Source of the DNA: Vibrio lentus
Lineage (GTDB): Bacteria > Pseudomonadota > Gammaproteobacteria > Enterobacterales > Vibrionaceae
Length of the DNA: 64,000 nt
Direction of reading: 5' to 3'
NCBI RefSeq assembly: GCF_002875945.1
Contig: NZ_MCZK01000172.1
Span: 81,770 to 145,769, forward strand
This document shows positions 26,309-35,352 of the stretch, one piece after another; position 1 is the stretch's first letter, and each line of letters opens with the position of its first letter. The position numbers and the translations under genes were made by a program. The notes beneath the pieces are model-generated. The model did no database searches. It was given only the letters and a program-made list of their open reading frames with translations, and had not been told where the DNA came from.

Positions 26309-26912
26309 TTTTCAAAATATGGTCAGTTTGCAAGACCTTGATGTCGATGAGATTACTGAATGGCCGTTACTGCCTCAATTGGCGGTGGTTCTGTTACTGA
26401 TGATATTGATTCAGGGCGTTGGCGTTTGGCTTTACATCATGCCAATGGATGATGAACTGCAACAATTGAAGCAGCAAGAGCAGACCTTGAAAGCCACTTT
26501 AAGGATAAAAGCCAATAAGGTCGCCGCTCTACCGAAACTTCAGAGCCAGTTGGATGAACTGACTAGTCGCTACGATTATCTGTTAGAGCAATTACCCGTG
26601 CAAAAAGAGCTCGCCAGTATGTTGGCTTCCGTCAATGAGCTTGGTTTGGATAATGCGTTGACCTTTACTCGAATTGATTGGGGACAAAAGCAGAACAAAG
26701 AGTTTCTTTATCGCTTACCGCTCAATATCGAGCTAACCGGTGATTACCACGAGATTGGTGACTTCTCGGCTGCCATCGCCAAGCTACCGCGCATCATCAG
26801 CTTTGATGATGTGAATTGGCAGCGAGTCAGCCAAGAAAGCAGCACATTGCACTTCCGAGTTCGTGCTTATACCTACCAGTTTAAACCGGAGGTAGATGAT
26901 GAAATCCAATAG
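26301..26912 (+). CDS. pilO: Type IV pilus inner-membrane protein PilO
   Basis: The 203-residue partner of PilN has a short cytoplasmic N-terminus, one helix (about residues 27-50, LAVVLLLMILIQGVGVWLYI), a coiled coil, and a periplasmic domain. PilN-PilO heterodimers connect the motor side to PilP and the secretin PilQ. Confidence 0.94.
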   Translation: MASFQNMVSLQDLDVDEITEWPLLPQLAVVLLLMILIQGVGVWLYIMPMDDELQQLKQQEQTLKATLRIKANKVAALPKLQSQLDELTSRYDYLLEQLPVQKELASMLASVNELGLDNALTFTRIDWGQKQNKEFLYRLPLNIELTGDYHEIGDFSAAIAKLPRIISFDDVNWQRVSQESSTLHFRVRAYTYQFKPEVDDEIQ

Positions 26913-27417
26913 AGCGTTGTATTCAACCTTGTTACTGCTCGCGCTGACGGGCTGTAAAGCCAATCAAGATTCGTTAGAAGATTTTGTGGTGCAAGTTGAA
27001 GCCAAAGCAAAAAAAGAGGTTGAGCAACTTGTCCCAGCAACGGAATTTACAGCCGCTAACTATCAGCGGAGAGCATTTCGTCCCCCCTTTGAACTTCCCA
27101 AAGAAGCCATTGTGCAAAACCAACCTCTGGTTAAGAAAGACTGTTGGCAACCGAGCGCACGCTCTCGCAATGGCAAGCTAGAGAAGTACCCGCTGAGTAA
27201 GCTGCGTTTAAGAGGCGTGATGGGTAGTGGCTCAAGTGTGTTTGGTTTAGTGCAAACACCAAGGGGCAACGTGGTGAATGTGAAGAAGGGCCAGTTTATC
27301 GGCCTCAACAATGGCCGAGTGACTAAGGTGACGAGCCAGTACGTTCAGATTAATGAAACTCTTCCAGATGGCTTAGGTTGTTGGCATAAGCGCAACGTTA
27401 GGCTGGATCTGAAGTAA
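26899..27417 (+). CDS. pilP: Type IV pilus lipoprotein PilP
   Basis: Inner-membrane lipoprotein linking PilNO to PilQ. Two ATGs are adjacent; 26899 is preferred because GGAGG (26888-26892) is six bases away, giving 172 residues. The signal peptide MKSNRALYSTLLLLALTGC has a clear lipobox LTGC. The C-terminal HR-type domain around VMGSGSSVFGLVQTPRGNVVNVKKGQFIG is typical. The start lies inside pilO. Confidence 0.93.
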   Translation: MKSNRALYSTLLLLALTGCKANQDSLEDFVVQVEAKAKKEVEQLVPATEFTAANYQRRAFRPPFELPKEAIVQNQPLVKKDCWQPSARSRNGKLEKYPLSKLRLRGVMGSGSSVFGLVQTPRGNVVNVKKGQFIGLNNGRVTKVTSQYVQINETLPDGLGCWHKRNVRLDLK

Positions 27418-27452
27418 ACCAATACCACACGATGTGGATATGAGATGTAACT

Positions 27453-29171
27453 ATGATTAAAGGAATAAGCGAGATAATGAACAAAGGGCTACAGGGTGCA
27501 CTGCTGTCTATAATGTTGTTTTTTAGCGTGATGAGTTACGCAGAGACATCACCCAATAATTTGGACAACATCGATTTCAGGGTCAACAAGAACAAAGATG
27601 CGGTCATCATTATTGAATTGGCAACCAGCACTGCGGTGGTCGATGTTCAAAGAGTTCAAGAAGGGCTGAGCATTGAACTGCTCAATACTAAGGTTGATGA
27701 CGACAAGCTCTATTTGTTAGATGTAAAAGACTTTGCCACCTTAGTTGAAGGGGTTGAGGTCTTCAGAGAAACGCCGAGTACCCGACTGTTAGCCACGATC
27801 GCCGATGATTACCAATACGAGTACAACCTGAAAGGCCGTTTTATCGAGGTCATCGTGAGTAAGCCGCTGTTTAAAGAGAGCGCCGCTGAGAAGAGTGTGT
27901 TGGAGAAAGAGGGCAAACTCATCTCAATTAACTTCCAAGACATTCCTGTTCGTAATGTTCTTCAGCTCATTGCCGACTACAACGATTTCAACCTCGTGGT
28001 GTCTGATTCGGTTTCAGGGAATCTCACTTTGCGGTTAGATGGCGTACCTTGGCAGCAAGTTCTCGACATTATCTTGCAAGTTAAAGGCTTGGATAAACGT
28101 GTTGATGGTAACGTCATCTTGGTTGCGCCAAAAGCTGAACTTGACCTTCGAGAACAGCAAGCCTTAGAAAAATCTCGTTTGGAAGAAGAGTTGGGCGAGC
28201 TTAAATCGGAAATCATCAAGATTAACTTTGCTAAAGCGACCGACATCGCCGATATGATTGGTGGGGAAGGGGCGGTGAGTATGCTGTCTGACCGCGGCTC
28301 GATTACCATTGATGAGAGAACCAACTCACTGCTCATTCGTGAATTGGAAGAAAACATTGCGGTGATACGAGGCATCATTGAATCGCTAGACATTCCCGTG
28401 AAGCAAGTACAGATAGAAGCGCGTATTGTCACTGTGACCGAGGGTAACCTTGATGAGCTTGGGGTGCGCTGGGGCGTTTCTTCGACCAACGGAAGCTTCA
28501 AAGTCGGCGGCTCGATAGAAGGTAACCATCCATCACAAATTGCGCCGTATGACGATAATGGAGGGGGTAGTGCGATTGACGATTACCTCAACGTTAATCT
28601 AGGGGCGACATCGCCTAATGCATCAAGCATTGCGTTTCAGGTGGCCAAGCTGGGTTCAGATACCTTGCTTGATCTTGAATTGTCGGCGCTGCAACAAGAA
28701 TCAAAAGCTGAGATTATTTCTAGCCCACGCTTAATCACCACCAATAAAAAGCCCGCTTACATTGAGCAAGGTACTGAAATCCCTTACTTAGAATCCTCTT
28801 CCAGTGGTGCAACTTCGGTCGCATTTAAAAAAGCGGTCTTGAGTCTTAAGGTCACACCGCAGATAACCCCTGATAATCGTCTGGTATTAGATTTGAGTGT
28901 CACTCAGGACAGACCGGGGCAGGTTGTGAAAACAGGAACCGGTGAGGCTGTGGCAATCGATACTCAAAGAATTGGAACGCAAGTACTTGTTAATAATGGT
29001 GAAACTGTTGTTCTTGGTGGGATATTTCAACACAGTGTTAGCAGCACAGTCGACAAAGTTCCTCTGTTGGGAGACCTGCCAGTTTTGGGGGCATTGTTCC
29101 GTCGCAGCTATGAAAATGTGGGTAAAAGTGAACTACTTATTTTTGTTACACCCAAAGTTGTGATTCAGTAA
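27453..29171 (+). CDS. pilQ: Type IV pilus secretin PilQ
   Basis: Outer-membrane ring through which the pilus exits; 572 residues with an N-terminal signal peptide ending near SYAE. Domain order: one AMIN-like domain (about 40-140), an STN/N0 domain (about 150-215, ISINFQDIPVRNVLQLIADY), an N1/KH domain, and the secretin barrel from about 330 to the end with GSDTLLDLELSALQ and VVLGGIFQH. The start could be 27453 or the ATG at 27477; spacing to AAGGA does not decide it. Last gene of the pil operon. Confidence 0.95.
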   Translation: MIKGISEIMNKGLQGALLSIMLFFSVMSYAETSPNNLDNIDFRVNKNKDAVIIIELATSTAVVDVQRVQEGLSIELLNTKVDDDKLYLLDVKDFATLVEGVEVFRETPSTRLLATIADDYQYEYNLKGRFIEVIVSKPLFKESAAEKSVLEKEGKLISINFQDIPVRNVLQLIADYNDFNLVVSDSVSGNLTLRLDGVPWQQVLDIILQVKGLDKRVDGNVILVAPKAELDLREQQALEKSRLEEELGELKSEIIKINFAKATDIADMIGGEGAVSMLSDRGSITIDERTNSLLIRELEENIAVIRGIIESLDIPVKQVQIEARIVTVTEGNLDELGVRWGVSSTNGSFKVGGSIEGNHPSQIAPYDDNGGGSAIDDYLNVNLGATSPNASSIAFQVAKLGSDTLLDLELSALQQESKAEIISSPRLITTNKKPAYIEQGTEIPYLESSSSGATSVAFKKAVLSLKVTPQITPDNRLVLDLSVTQDRPGQVVKTGTGEAVAIDTQRIGTQVLVNNGETVVLGGIFQHSVSSTVDKVPLLGDLPVLGALFRRSYENVGKSELLIFVTPKVVIQ

Positions 29172-29203
29172 TGAACAATTAGATTAAAAATAAAGTTGCA
29201 TTA

Positions 29204-29266
29204 GTGGCACCTAACCTTGATAATTTCGGGTCTTATCACGAATTATCTGTGAGGAATCGGTGCCAC
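29204..29266 (+). other. Long imperfect hairpin between pilQ and aroK
   Basis: The outer stem GTGGCACC (29204-29211) pairs perfectly with GGTGCCAC (29259-29266). Inside, CCTT pairs with GAGG (one G-T), and GATAATTTCG pairs with CGAATTATC with one bulge, leaving a loop of about 10 bases. The fold would be a 63-nt structured RNA in the pilQ 3' end or aroK leader. A weak T-rich stretch follows after five bases, so it may terminate, attenuate or regulate. Confidence 0.6.
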
Positions 29267-29347
29267 GGGCCTTTTAATTTCAGTACTTGTACTGACCTAC
29301 CTTGTGGCGATGTCATTGAATTAACGTTGTAAATTACTGCTAAAAAC

Positions 29348-29866
29348 ATGGCTGAGAAACGCAATATTTTTCTTGTTGGCCCAATGGGCGCCGGCAAAAG
29401 TACAATTGGTAGACACCTAGCTTCCCAACTTCATATGGAGTTTTTAGACTCTGACACTGTGATCGAAGAGCGCACTGGCGCAGACATCGCATGGGTTTTT
29501 GATGTTGAGGGCGAAGATGGTTTCCGTAAGCGCGAAGAATCTGTAATCAACGATCTGACAGAAGAACAAGGTATTGTTCTTGCGACAGGTGGTGGTTCAG
29601 TACTGAGCAAAGAAAACCGTAACCGTCTATCTGCACGAGGCATTGTTGTATACCTAGAGACAACAATTGAAAAGCAACTTGCTCGCACTAACCGCGACAA
29701 GAAACGCCCTCTACTTCAAACAGACAACCCGCGTGATGTGCTAGAAGATCTAGCTGTATCTCGCAACGCACTATACGACGAAGTGGCGGACTACACAGTT
29801 CGTACTGACGACCAAAGTGCAAAAGTGGTAGCCAACCAGATCGTAAAAATGCTAGAAGAACGTTAA
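29348..29866 (+). CDS. aroK: Shikimate kinase I AroK
   Basis: Phosphorylates shikimate on the route to chorismate. The 172 residues match E. coli AroK (173), with the P-loop GPMGAGKSTIGRHLA (residues 11-25) and the shikimate-binding GFRKREE and ATGGGSVL segments. aroB starts 25 bases later with a GGAGAGC site, so the two are cotranscribed. Confidence 0.97.
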   Translation: MAEKRNIFLVGPMGAGKSTIGRHLASQLHMEFLDSDTVIEERTGADIAWVFDVEGEDGFRKREESVINDLTEEQGIVLATGGGSVLSKENRNRLSARGIVVYLETTIEKQLARTNRDKKRPLLQTDNPRDVLEDLAVSRNALYDEVADYTVRTDDQSAKVVANQIVKMLEER

Positions 29867-29891
29867 GTTCATTTTTTCGGAGAGCAAACCC

Positions 29892-30980
29892 ATGGAACGG
29901 ATTACGGTCAATCTAGCTGAGCGTAGCTACCCTATCTCTATTGGCGCCGGGTTATTTGAAGACCCGGCGTACCTTTCTTTTTTATCAGGCAAACAGAAAG
30001 TTGTTGTTATCAGTAATGTGACAGTAGCGTCTCTTTATGCCGATAAAATTTTATCGCTATTGGATCAAGTAGGCTGTCAAACTTCTCTTTTAGAGTTGCC
30101 AGACGGTGAGCAGTACAAAACACTTGAAACGTTCAACTCAGTGATGAGCTACATGCTTGAAGGAAATTACAGCCGCGATGTGGTGGTGATTGCTTTAGGT
30201 GGTGGTGTTATCGGTGATTTGGTCGGTTTTGCTGCCTCTTGTTACCAACGCGGTATTGATTTCATTCAGATCCCGACGACACTTCTTTCTCAAGTGGATT
30301 CCTCTGTAGGTGGTAAAACCGCAGTGAACCATCCCCTTGGCAAGAATATGATCGGCGCTTTCTATCAACCAAAATCTGTCATCATCGATACAAACTGTTT
30401 ATCAACGCTCCCTGAGCGTGAGTTTGCAGCGGGTATTGCTGAGGTCATCAAATACGGCATCATCTATGATGAAACCTTCTTTGATTGGTTGGAACTGAAT
30501 CTAGAGAAACTTTATCAACTTGATGAACAAGCACTGATCACCGCAATTGCTCGTTGTTGTGCAATTAAGGCTGAAGTGGTTGCTATCGATGAAAAAGAGT
30601 CAGGAATCAGAGCGTTATTGAACCTAGGTCATACATTTGGTCATGCGATTGAAGCAGAACTAGGCTATGGTAATTGGCTACATGGTGAAGCTGTGTCTTC
30701 AGGCACTGTAATGGCAGCCAAAACGGCTCAATTACAGGGACTGATCTCTCAGCAGCAGCTTGAGCGAATTATTTCTATACTCAAGAATGCGAAACTGCCA
30801 ATCCATACGCCAGAAAGCATGTCTTTTGAAGACTTTATGAAGCACATGATGCGCGATAAAAAAGTGCTGTCTGGTCAGTTGCGTTTGGTATTGCCAACAA
30901 GTATTGGTACTGCTGAAGTGGTCGCTGATGTGCCTCAAGACATCATTAAACAAGCGATTGATTTCTGCCGTACTCTTTAA
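29892..30980 (+). CDS. aroB: 3-Dehydroquinate synthase AroB
   Basis: NAD- and metal-dependent cyclase making 3-dehydroquinate from DAHP. The 362 residues match E. coli (362). Visible motifs are ALGGGVIGDLVGFAAS (about residue 97), the TTLLSQVDSSVGGKTAVNH substrate loop (about residue 136), and metal-binding histidines in LNLGHTFGHAIE and HGEAVSSG. Part of the aroKB-damX-dam cluster. Confidence 0.97.
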   Translation: MERITVNLAERSYPISIGAGLFEDPAYLSFLSGKQKVVVISNVTVASLYADKILSLLDQVGCQTSLLELPDGEQYKTLETFNSVMSYMLEGNYSRDVVVIALGGGVIGDLVGFAASCYQRGIDFIQIPTTLLSQVDSSVGGKTAVNHPLGKNMIGAFYQPKSVIIDTNCLSTLPEREFAAGIAEVIKYGIIYDETFFDWLELNLEKLYQLDEQALITAIARCCAIKAEVVAIDEKESGIRALLNLGHTFGHAIEAELGYGNWLHGEAVSSGTVMAAKTAQLQGLISQQQLERIISILKNAKLPIHTPESMSFEDFMKHMMRDKKVLSGQLRLVLPTSIGTAEVVADVPQDIIKQAIDFCRTL

Positions 30981-30993
30981 ATTTGGTTGTGAT

Positions 30994-31018
30994 GTTGCCT
31001 AGTTAACCGCTAGGCAAC
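30994..31018 (+). other. Intergenic hairpin between aroB and damX
   Basis: Perfect nine-pair stem GTTGCCTAG / CTAGGCAAC with a seven-base loop, 13 bases after the aroB stop. There is no T tract directly after it, so it is more likely an mRNA stability or processing element than a terminator. Confidence 0.6.
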
Positions 31019-31059
31019 TGAAGCGTTTTACTGATCGATCTTATCAGTAGGGATCCCCA

Positions 31060-32577
31060 ATGAGTTTGGCTCATGAATTAAGAGTATTAGAGTTAGAATC
31101 TCAAGTTGAGCTATTAGAACGCTTGCAGCTTTTGACTAACTTTGGCTCAAACCTAGTCACGGTCGCTGGTAAAACTGGCTCTGGCCGTTCATGGTTAGCT
31201 CAGCGTTATCTAGAGGCGTGGTCGACAGAAAAGAATCAGTGTTTACTGCTTTGTCACCCAAGCCAAGATGATCAGCAACACCGAGCTCTTATTCTTAGTC
31301 AGATCGTTTCTGATCCACTCTTTAATCAACATGACTCTTTATCAGATAGCCTTGCACGGTTGCTGGATGGAGATTCGTGTCACGTGGTTATCGTTATCGA
31401 TGATGCCCACCGACTCTCAGAGCTCTTAGTATCCGAACTATGGATGCTGGTACTTGAGGCTCAATCTAATCCTCAATGGACGATCAATATCGTTCTCTTC
31501 TCGGAACCTGGCCATTTAGACCCGCTGTTAACACGTCTGAGTTACGGTCAACAACACAAGCCTATCGATCTAGAAATCGATAATCTATCCCAACCCGAAG
31601 CTGAACATTTCTTTGAATCACTGGTGATTCGATATGTTGATGATGAGTCTGAAACTCGCGTGCGACGTGCGTTTAATAAAGCGCAACCTTTGCCCGGTGA
31701 GTTAATGGCCTTAGGAGAATTGAAAGTGGAAAAAAGGATTATTATTCGCTCAATTATTGGTTCACCTATCAATATCGCGATTGTGATGGCGTTGTTGTTG
31801 GTTGTTATCGGCGGCGGTTACTGGTGGATGTTCAGTCAGCCAACCCCTGATGACAAAGCGCAATCTCTCATTGCACCGATTGAACAGACCGTTATCCCGA
31901 CGGTTGAAGTGGAAAGTGGCACAGAACAAACAGGAATCGATGGTTCGGTTGATTCTGAAGCTGAAACCGACATGAGTTATCAAGGAGCTGACGATGACAG
32001 TTCATCTTTACCACCGGTTGTGGTGGAAGGTACAGCCAGTGTTGGCGAGGTGAAACAAGAGCAGCAGCGTGTGGTGATTACTTCTGATGTGGTTGATGCG
32101 TTGCTGGATGACAAGCCGAAAAGTGCCGATACCAGTACGATTGATGCTGTCGTTGAAGAAAACACAGGAGCCGCGGTTAGCTCTCAGCCTGATGCGGCGA
32201 AAAATGAGTCACAAGTTTCGGTTGATGAAGAAGCTGACCTAACGGAATCAACCCCGCCGACCAAAAAGATCACCTTCTCATTTGCTCGCGAAGAGTTACA
32301 AGCTATCTCGCCACGTGCGTATACTTTACAGTTGAGCGCGATGACGTCATTAGAAGATGTTCAGTCTTTTATTGAAGAATATGACGTCGAAGACAAGGTT
32401 CGTATTTACCCAACACTTCGTAATGACACCAAGTGGTTTATCATCACTTATCAAGATTACCCAACGATTCAAGTGGCGCGAGACGCGGTAAGTGCATTAT
32501 CAAAACCACTTCAACAGTTGGAACCTTGGGCAAAATCGATGAATCAAGTGCATCGAGAGATAGAACGTGCGAAATAA
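31060..32577 (+). CDS. damX: DamX, cell-division SPOR-domain protein with AAA-like N-terminus
   Basis: The 505 residues comprise a cytoplasmic ATPase-like domain (GKTGSGRS Walker A at about residues 27-34; VIVIDDAHRL Walker B near 110), one transmembrane helix (about 235-253, IAIVMALLLVVIGGGYWW), a long acidic, low-complexity periplasmic linker, and a C-terminal SPOR domain (from about 425, AYTLQLSAM) that binds denuded glycan at the septum. It sits between aroB and dam as in enterics. Confidence 0.92.
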   Translation: MSLAHELRVLELESQVELLERLQLLTNFGSNLVTVAGKTGSGRSWLAQRYLEAWSTEKNQCLLLCHPSQDDQQHRALILSQIVSDPLFNQHDSLSDSLARLLDGDSCHVVIVIDDAHRLSELLVSELWMLVLEAQSNPQWTINIVLFSEPGHLDPLLTRLSYGQQHKPIDLEIDNLSQPEAEHFFESLVIRYVDDESETRVRRAFNKAQPLPGELMALGELKVEKRIIIRSIIGSPINIAIVMALLLVVIGGGYWWMFSQPTPDDKAQSLIAPIEQTVIPTVEVESGTEQTGIDGSVDSEAETDMSYQGADDDSSSLPPVVVEGTASVGEVKQEQQRVVITSDVVDALLDDKPKSADTSTIDAVVEENTGAAVSSQPDAAKNESQVSVDEEADLTESTPPTKKITFSFAREELQAISPRAYTLQLSAMTSLEDVQSFIEEYDVEDKVRIYPTLRNDTKWFIITYQDYPTIQVARDAVSALSKPLQQLEPWAKSMNQVHREIERAK

Positions 32578-32646
32578 CCCTGAGCTTAGCCTCAAAATAT
32601 GTTACATTCCGCAGCCTTATTTTTGAGTTGATAGATAGAGCAGTAA

Positions 32647-33495
32647 ATGAAAAAGCAGCGTGCCTTTCTAAAATGGGCTGGTGGTAAATATGGCCTAGTT
32701 GAAGACATCCAACGTCACCTGCCACCTGCTCGAAAATTGGTAGAACCTTTTGTCGGTGCCGGCTCAGTATTTCTGAATACTGATTTTGAACAGTACCTGC
32801 TTGCGGATATCAATCCCGATCTTATCAACTTGTACAACCTTCTTAAAACTGACCCTGAAACCTACATTTCTGAAGCGAAGCGCTGGTTCTGTCCTGAGAA
32901 TAATCGCAAAGAAGTCTTTTTAGATATTCGAGCTGAGTTCAATGGTACCGACAATGTCATGTATCGCTCGCTTGCTTTCTTGTATATGAACCGATTTGGC
33001 TTCAATGGCCTGTGTCGATACAACAAGAAAGGTGGTTTTAACGTTCCGTTTGGTTCATACAAAAAACCTTACTTCCCAGAAGCTGAGCTTGAGTTTTTCT
33101 CTGAGAAAGCGAAAAAAGCGACGTTTGTTTGTGAAGGCTACAGTGAGACCTTTAGCCGCGCCCGTAAAGGCTGTGTGGTTTATTGTGATCCTCCTTATGC
33201 GCCCTTGTCTAGCACCGCTAACTTTACCTCTTATGCGGGTAATGGCTTCAGCTTAGATGACCAAGCGGCCTTAGCTGATGTTGCAGAAAGAGCGGCAATG
33301 GAACGAGGCATCCCTGTCTTGATTTCAAACCATGACACCACCTTAACGCGCCGTTTATACCATGGTGCGGAACTGAACGTGGTCAAGGTTAAGCGCACCA
33401 TTAGCCGTAATGGCGCAGGGCGCAATAAAGTCGATGAGTTACTGGCACTTTTTCATAAAGAGAAAAACCAGCAACACGCTTCAGAAGAATTGTAG
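32647..33495 (+). CDS. dam: DNA adenine methyltransferase Dam (GATC)
   Basis: N6-adenine methylase of GATC, serving mismatch-repair strand choice, replication timing and gene regulation; it is essential in some vibrios. The 282 residues match E. coli (278). Motif order is that of the alpha class: the SAM-binding KWAGGKYGL (residues 9-17) and FVGAGSVF first, and the catalytic DPPY at 181-184. Confidence 0.97.
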   Translation: MKKQRAFLKWAGGKYGLVEDIQRHLPPARKLVEPFVGAGSVFLNTDFEQYLLADINPDLINLYNLLKTDPETYISEAKRWFCPENNRKEVFLDIRAEFNGTDNVMYRSLAFLYMNRFGFNGLCRYNKKGGFNVPFGSYKKPYFPEAELEFFSEKAKKATFVCEGYSETFSRARKGCVVYCDPPYAPLSSTANFTSYAGNGFSLDDQAALADVAERAAMERGIPVLISNHDTTLTRRLYHGAELNVVKVKRTISRNGAGRNKVDELLALFHKEKNQQHASEEL

Positions 33496-33695
33496 CGACC
33501 AACATAACCCTCGAACTCATTAAATTGAGTGACCTACGGGTACTTTCATAAACTAATCTTTCGAACTGCTAGGATCTGCTTAGGTGCTTAGGTAGAATTG
33601 CACACCAAATAGTCTTGGAATTGAGTCTTGTATTTGTATATGAGATGTCACAAGGCGGTGATATTCGCAATTTACTCACTCTTAAGAGGTTTGGT

Positions 33696-34370
33696 ATGAA
33701 AGATTTTCTAATCGCTCCATCGATTTTGTCTGCAGATTTTGCTCGTCTTGGTGAAGACGTAGAGAAAGTACTCGCAGCCGGTGCTGATGTTGTGCACTTC
33801 GATGTGATGGACAACCACTACGTACCTAACCTGACTTTTGGCGCACCTATCTGTAAAGCGCTGCGCGACTACGGTATTACTGCTCCTATCGATGTTCACC
33901 TAATGGTTAAGCCTGTAGATAGCATCGTGCCTGAGTTTGCTAAAGCTGGCGCATCAATGATTACCTTCCATGTTGAAGCCTCTGAGCACGTTGATCGTAC
34001 TCTACAGCTAATCAAAGAACACGGCTGTAAAGCGGGTGTCGTACTTAACCCAGCAACGCCACTTTCTTGCCTTGATTACATCCTAGACAAAGTCGATATG
34101 ATTCTACTGATGTCAGTGAACCCTGGCTTTGGCGGTCAATCTTTCATTCCTCACACACTTGATAAGCTGCGCGCTGTTCGTAAACTTATTGACGAATCTG
34201 GCCGTGATATCCGCCTTGAGATTGATGGTGGCGTGAAGGTTGATAACATCCGTGAAATCGCAGAAGCGGGCGCAGATATGTTCGTTGCCGGTTCAGCTAT
34301 CTTCAATCAACCGGACTACAAAGAAGTGATTGATGAGATGCGTGCAGAGCTTGCAAAAGTTAACGCATAA
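33696..34370 (+). CDS. rpe: Ribulose-phosphate 3-epimerase
   Basis: TIM-barrel epimerase interconverting ribulose 5-phosphate and xylulose 5-phosphate in the pentose phosphate pathway. The start at 33696 has an AGAGG site and gives 224 residues (225 in E. coli); the longer frame from 33615 adds 27 unsupported residues. Metal and catalytic segments HFDVMDNHYVPNLTFG and MSVNPGFGGQSFIP, and the phosphate-binding EIDGGV, are intact. Confidence 0.97.
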   Translation: MKDFLIAPSILSADFARLGEDVEKVLAAGADVVHFDVMDNHYVPNLTFGAPICKALRDYGITAPIDVHLMVKPVDSIVPEFAKAGASMITFHVEASEHVDRTLQLIKEHGCKAGVVLNPATPLSCLDYILDKVDMILLMSVNPGFGGQSFIPHTLDKLRAVRKLIDESGRDIRLEIDGGVKVDNIREIAEAGADMFVAGSAIFNQPDYKEVIDEMRAELAKVNA

Positions 34371-34415
34371 AAGTAGAACTAAGGTCTGTTGACCTAAAAT
34401 CAAAAAATTTAGATT

Positions 34416-34439
34416 AAGGGGCTCATTGGCCCCTTTTTT
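34416..34439 (+). terminator. Terminator-like hairpin between rpe and gph
   Basis: Stem AAGGGGC / GCCCCTT with a six-base loop and T run. It may only attenuate, since rpe and gph are usually cotranscribed. Confidence 0.85.
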
Positions 34440-34489
34440 ACGTCTTATAGCTCAACTCATAAGACGACAATTATAAATAGGAAAGTAAG

Positions 34490-35176
34490 ATGTCATTAAG
34501 CTCAATAAAACTGATCGCCTTTGATTTGGATGGAACCTTGTTAGATAGCGTGCCTGATTTGGCTGTCGCCGCTGACCAAGCTTGTCAGGAACTGGGTTTT
34601 TCTTCAGTAAGCGAAGAACAAGTTCGTGACTATGTGGGTAATGGTGCTGACGTTCTTATCGGACGCTCATTGAGCCGCAACCTTACGGTAGATCCAAGTC
34701 TAGAGCCTGAGTTGCTAAAGAAAGCGCGCATCCTGTTTGATGATTTCTATGAGCAGGGCGGCCACAAGTTAAGCCACCTTTACCCATCAGTTAAAGAGAC
34801 GCTAGCAGAGCTAGACAAAGCGGGCTTCACCATGGCGCTTGTGACCAACAAACCATCGAAATTTGTACCAGACGTTCTGGCGCAGCACGGTATCGATAAG
34901 TACTTTGTTGATGTGTTGGGTGGCGACTCTTTCCCAGAGAAAAAGCCGAACCCAGTGGCGCTGAATTGGTTGCTAGAAAAGCACAATGTGAAGGCTGACG
35001 AGATGCTAATGGTTGGCGATTCAAGTAACGACATCAAAGCCGCTAAGAATGCAGGCTGTCACTCGTTTGGTCTGACTTACGGTTACAATCATGGCGAACC
35101 GATTTCAGTATCAAACCCTGACTATGTCGCAGACAACATTGCGCAATTACTAGATGTCGTTCTAGTTTCAGCATAA
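34490..35176 (+). CDS. gph: Phosphoglycolate phosphatase Gph
   Basis: HAD-superfamily phosphatase removing 2-phosphoglycolate, for example from oxidative DNA repair. The 228 residues have the nucleophile motif FDLDGTLLDS (about residues 11-20), motif II LVTNKPSKF (about 119), and motif IV MVGDSSNDIKAAKNAGC (about 173). Between rpe and trpS as in E. coli. Confidence 0.95.
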   Translation: MSLSSIKLIAFDLDGTLLDSVPDLAVAADQACQELGFSSVSEEQVRDYVGNGADVLIGRSLSRNLTVDPSLEPELLKKARILFDDFYEQGGHKLSHLYPSVKETLAELDKAGFTMALVTNKPSKFVPDVLAQHGIDKYFVDVLGGDSFPEKKPNPVALNWLLEKHNVKADEMLMVGDSSNDIKAAKNAGCHSFGLTYGYNHGEPISVSNPDYVADNIAQLLDVVLVSA

Positions 35177-35234
35177 AGCGGACAAAAGTTAGCGAACCTA
35201 CTAGCAAAATACTTGTCAATGAGTAAACTGGATG

Positions 35235-35263
35235 AGCCGCACAGAAGAGCTGTGCGGCTTTTC
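35235..35263 (+). terminator. Terminator after gph
   Basis: Ten-pair perfect stem AGCCGCACAG / CTGTGCGGCT with a T run. An imperfect direct repeat of GTTAAGAA-CTAAGTT at 35273 and 35302 lies between it and trpS. Confidence 0.9.
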
Positions 35264-35352
35264 TATTTTAAAGTTAAGAAGCTAAGTTTTTCAGATACTA
35301 CGTTAAGAAACTAAGTTAACGAGCTTAGCGAACAAGCAAAGGAATTAAAACC

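Noticed and set aside
35273..35318. Direct repeat GTTAAGAA-CTAAGTT before trpS considered as a tRNA-Trp-sensing leader
   Set aside because: No leader peptide with Trp codons and no terminator/antiterminator pair between the repeat and trpS.
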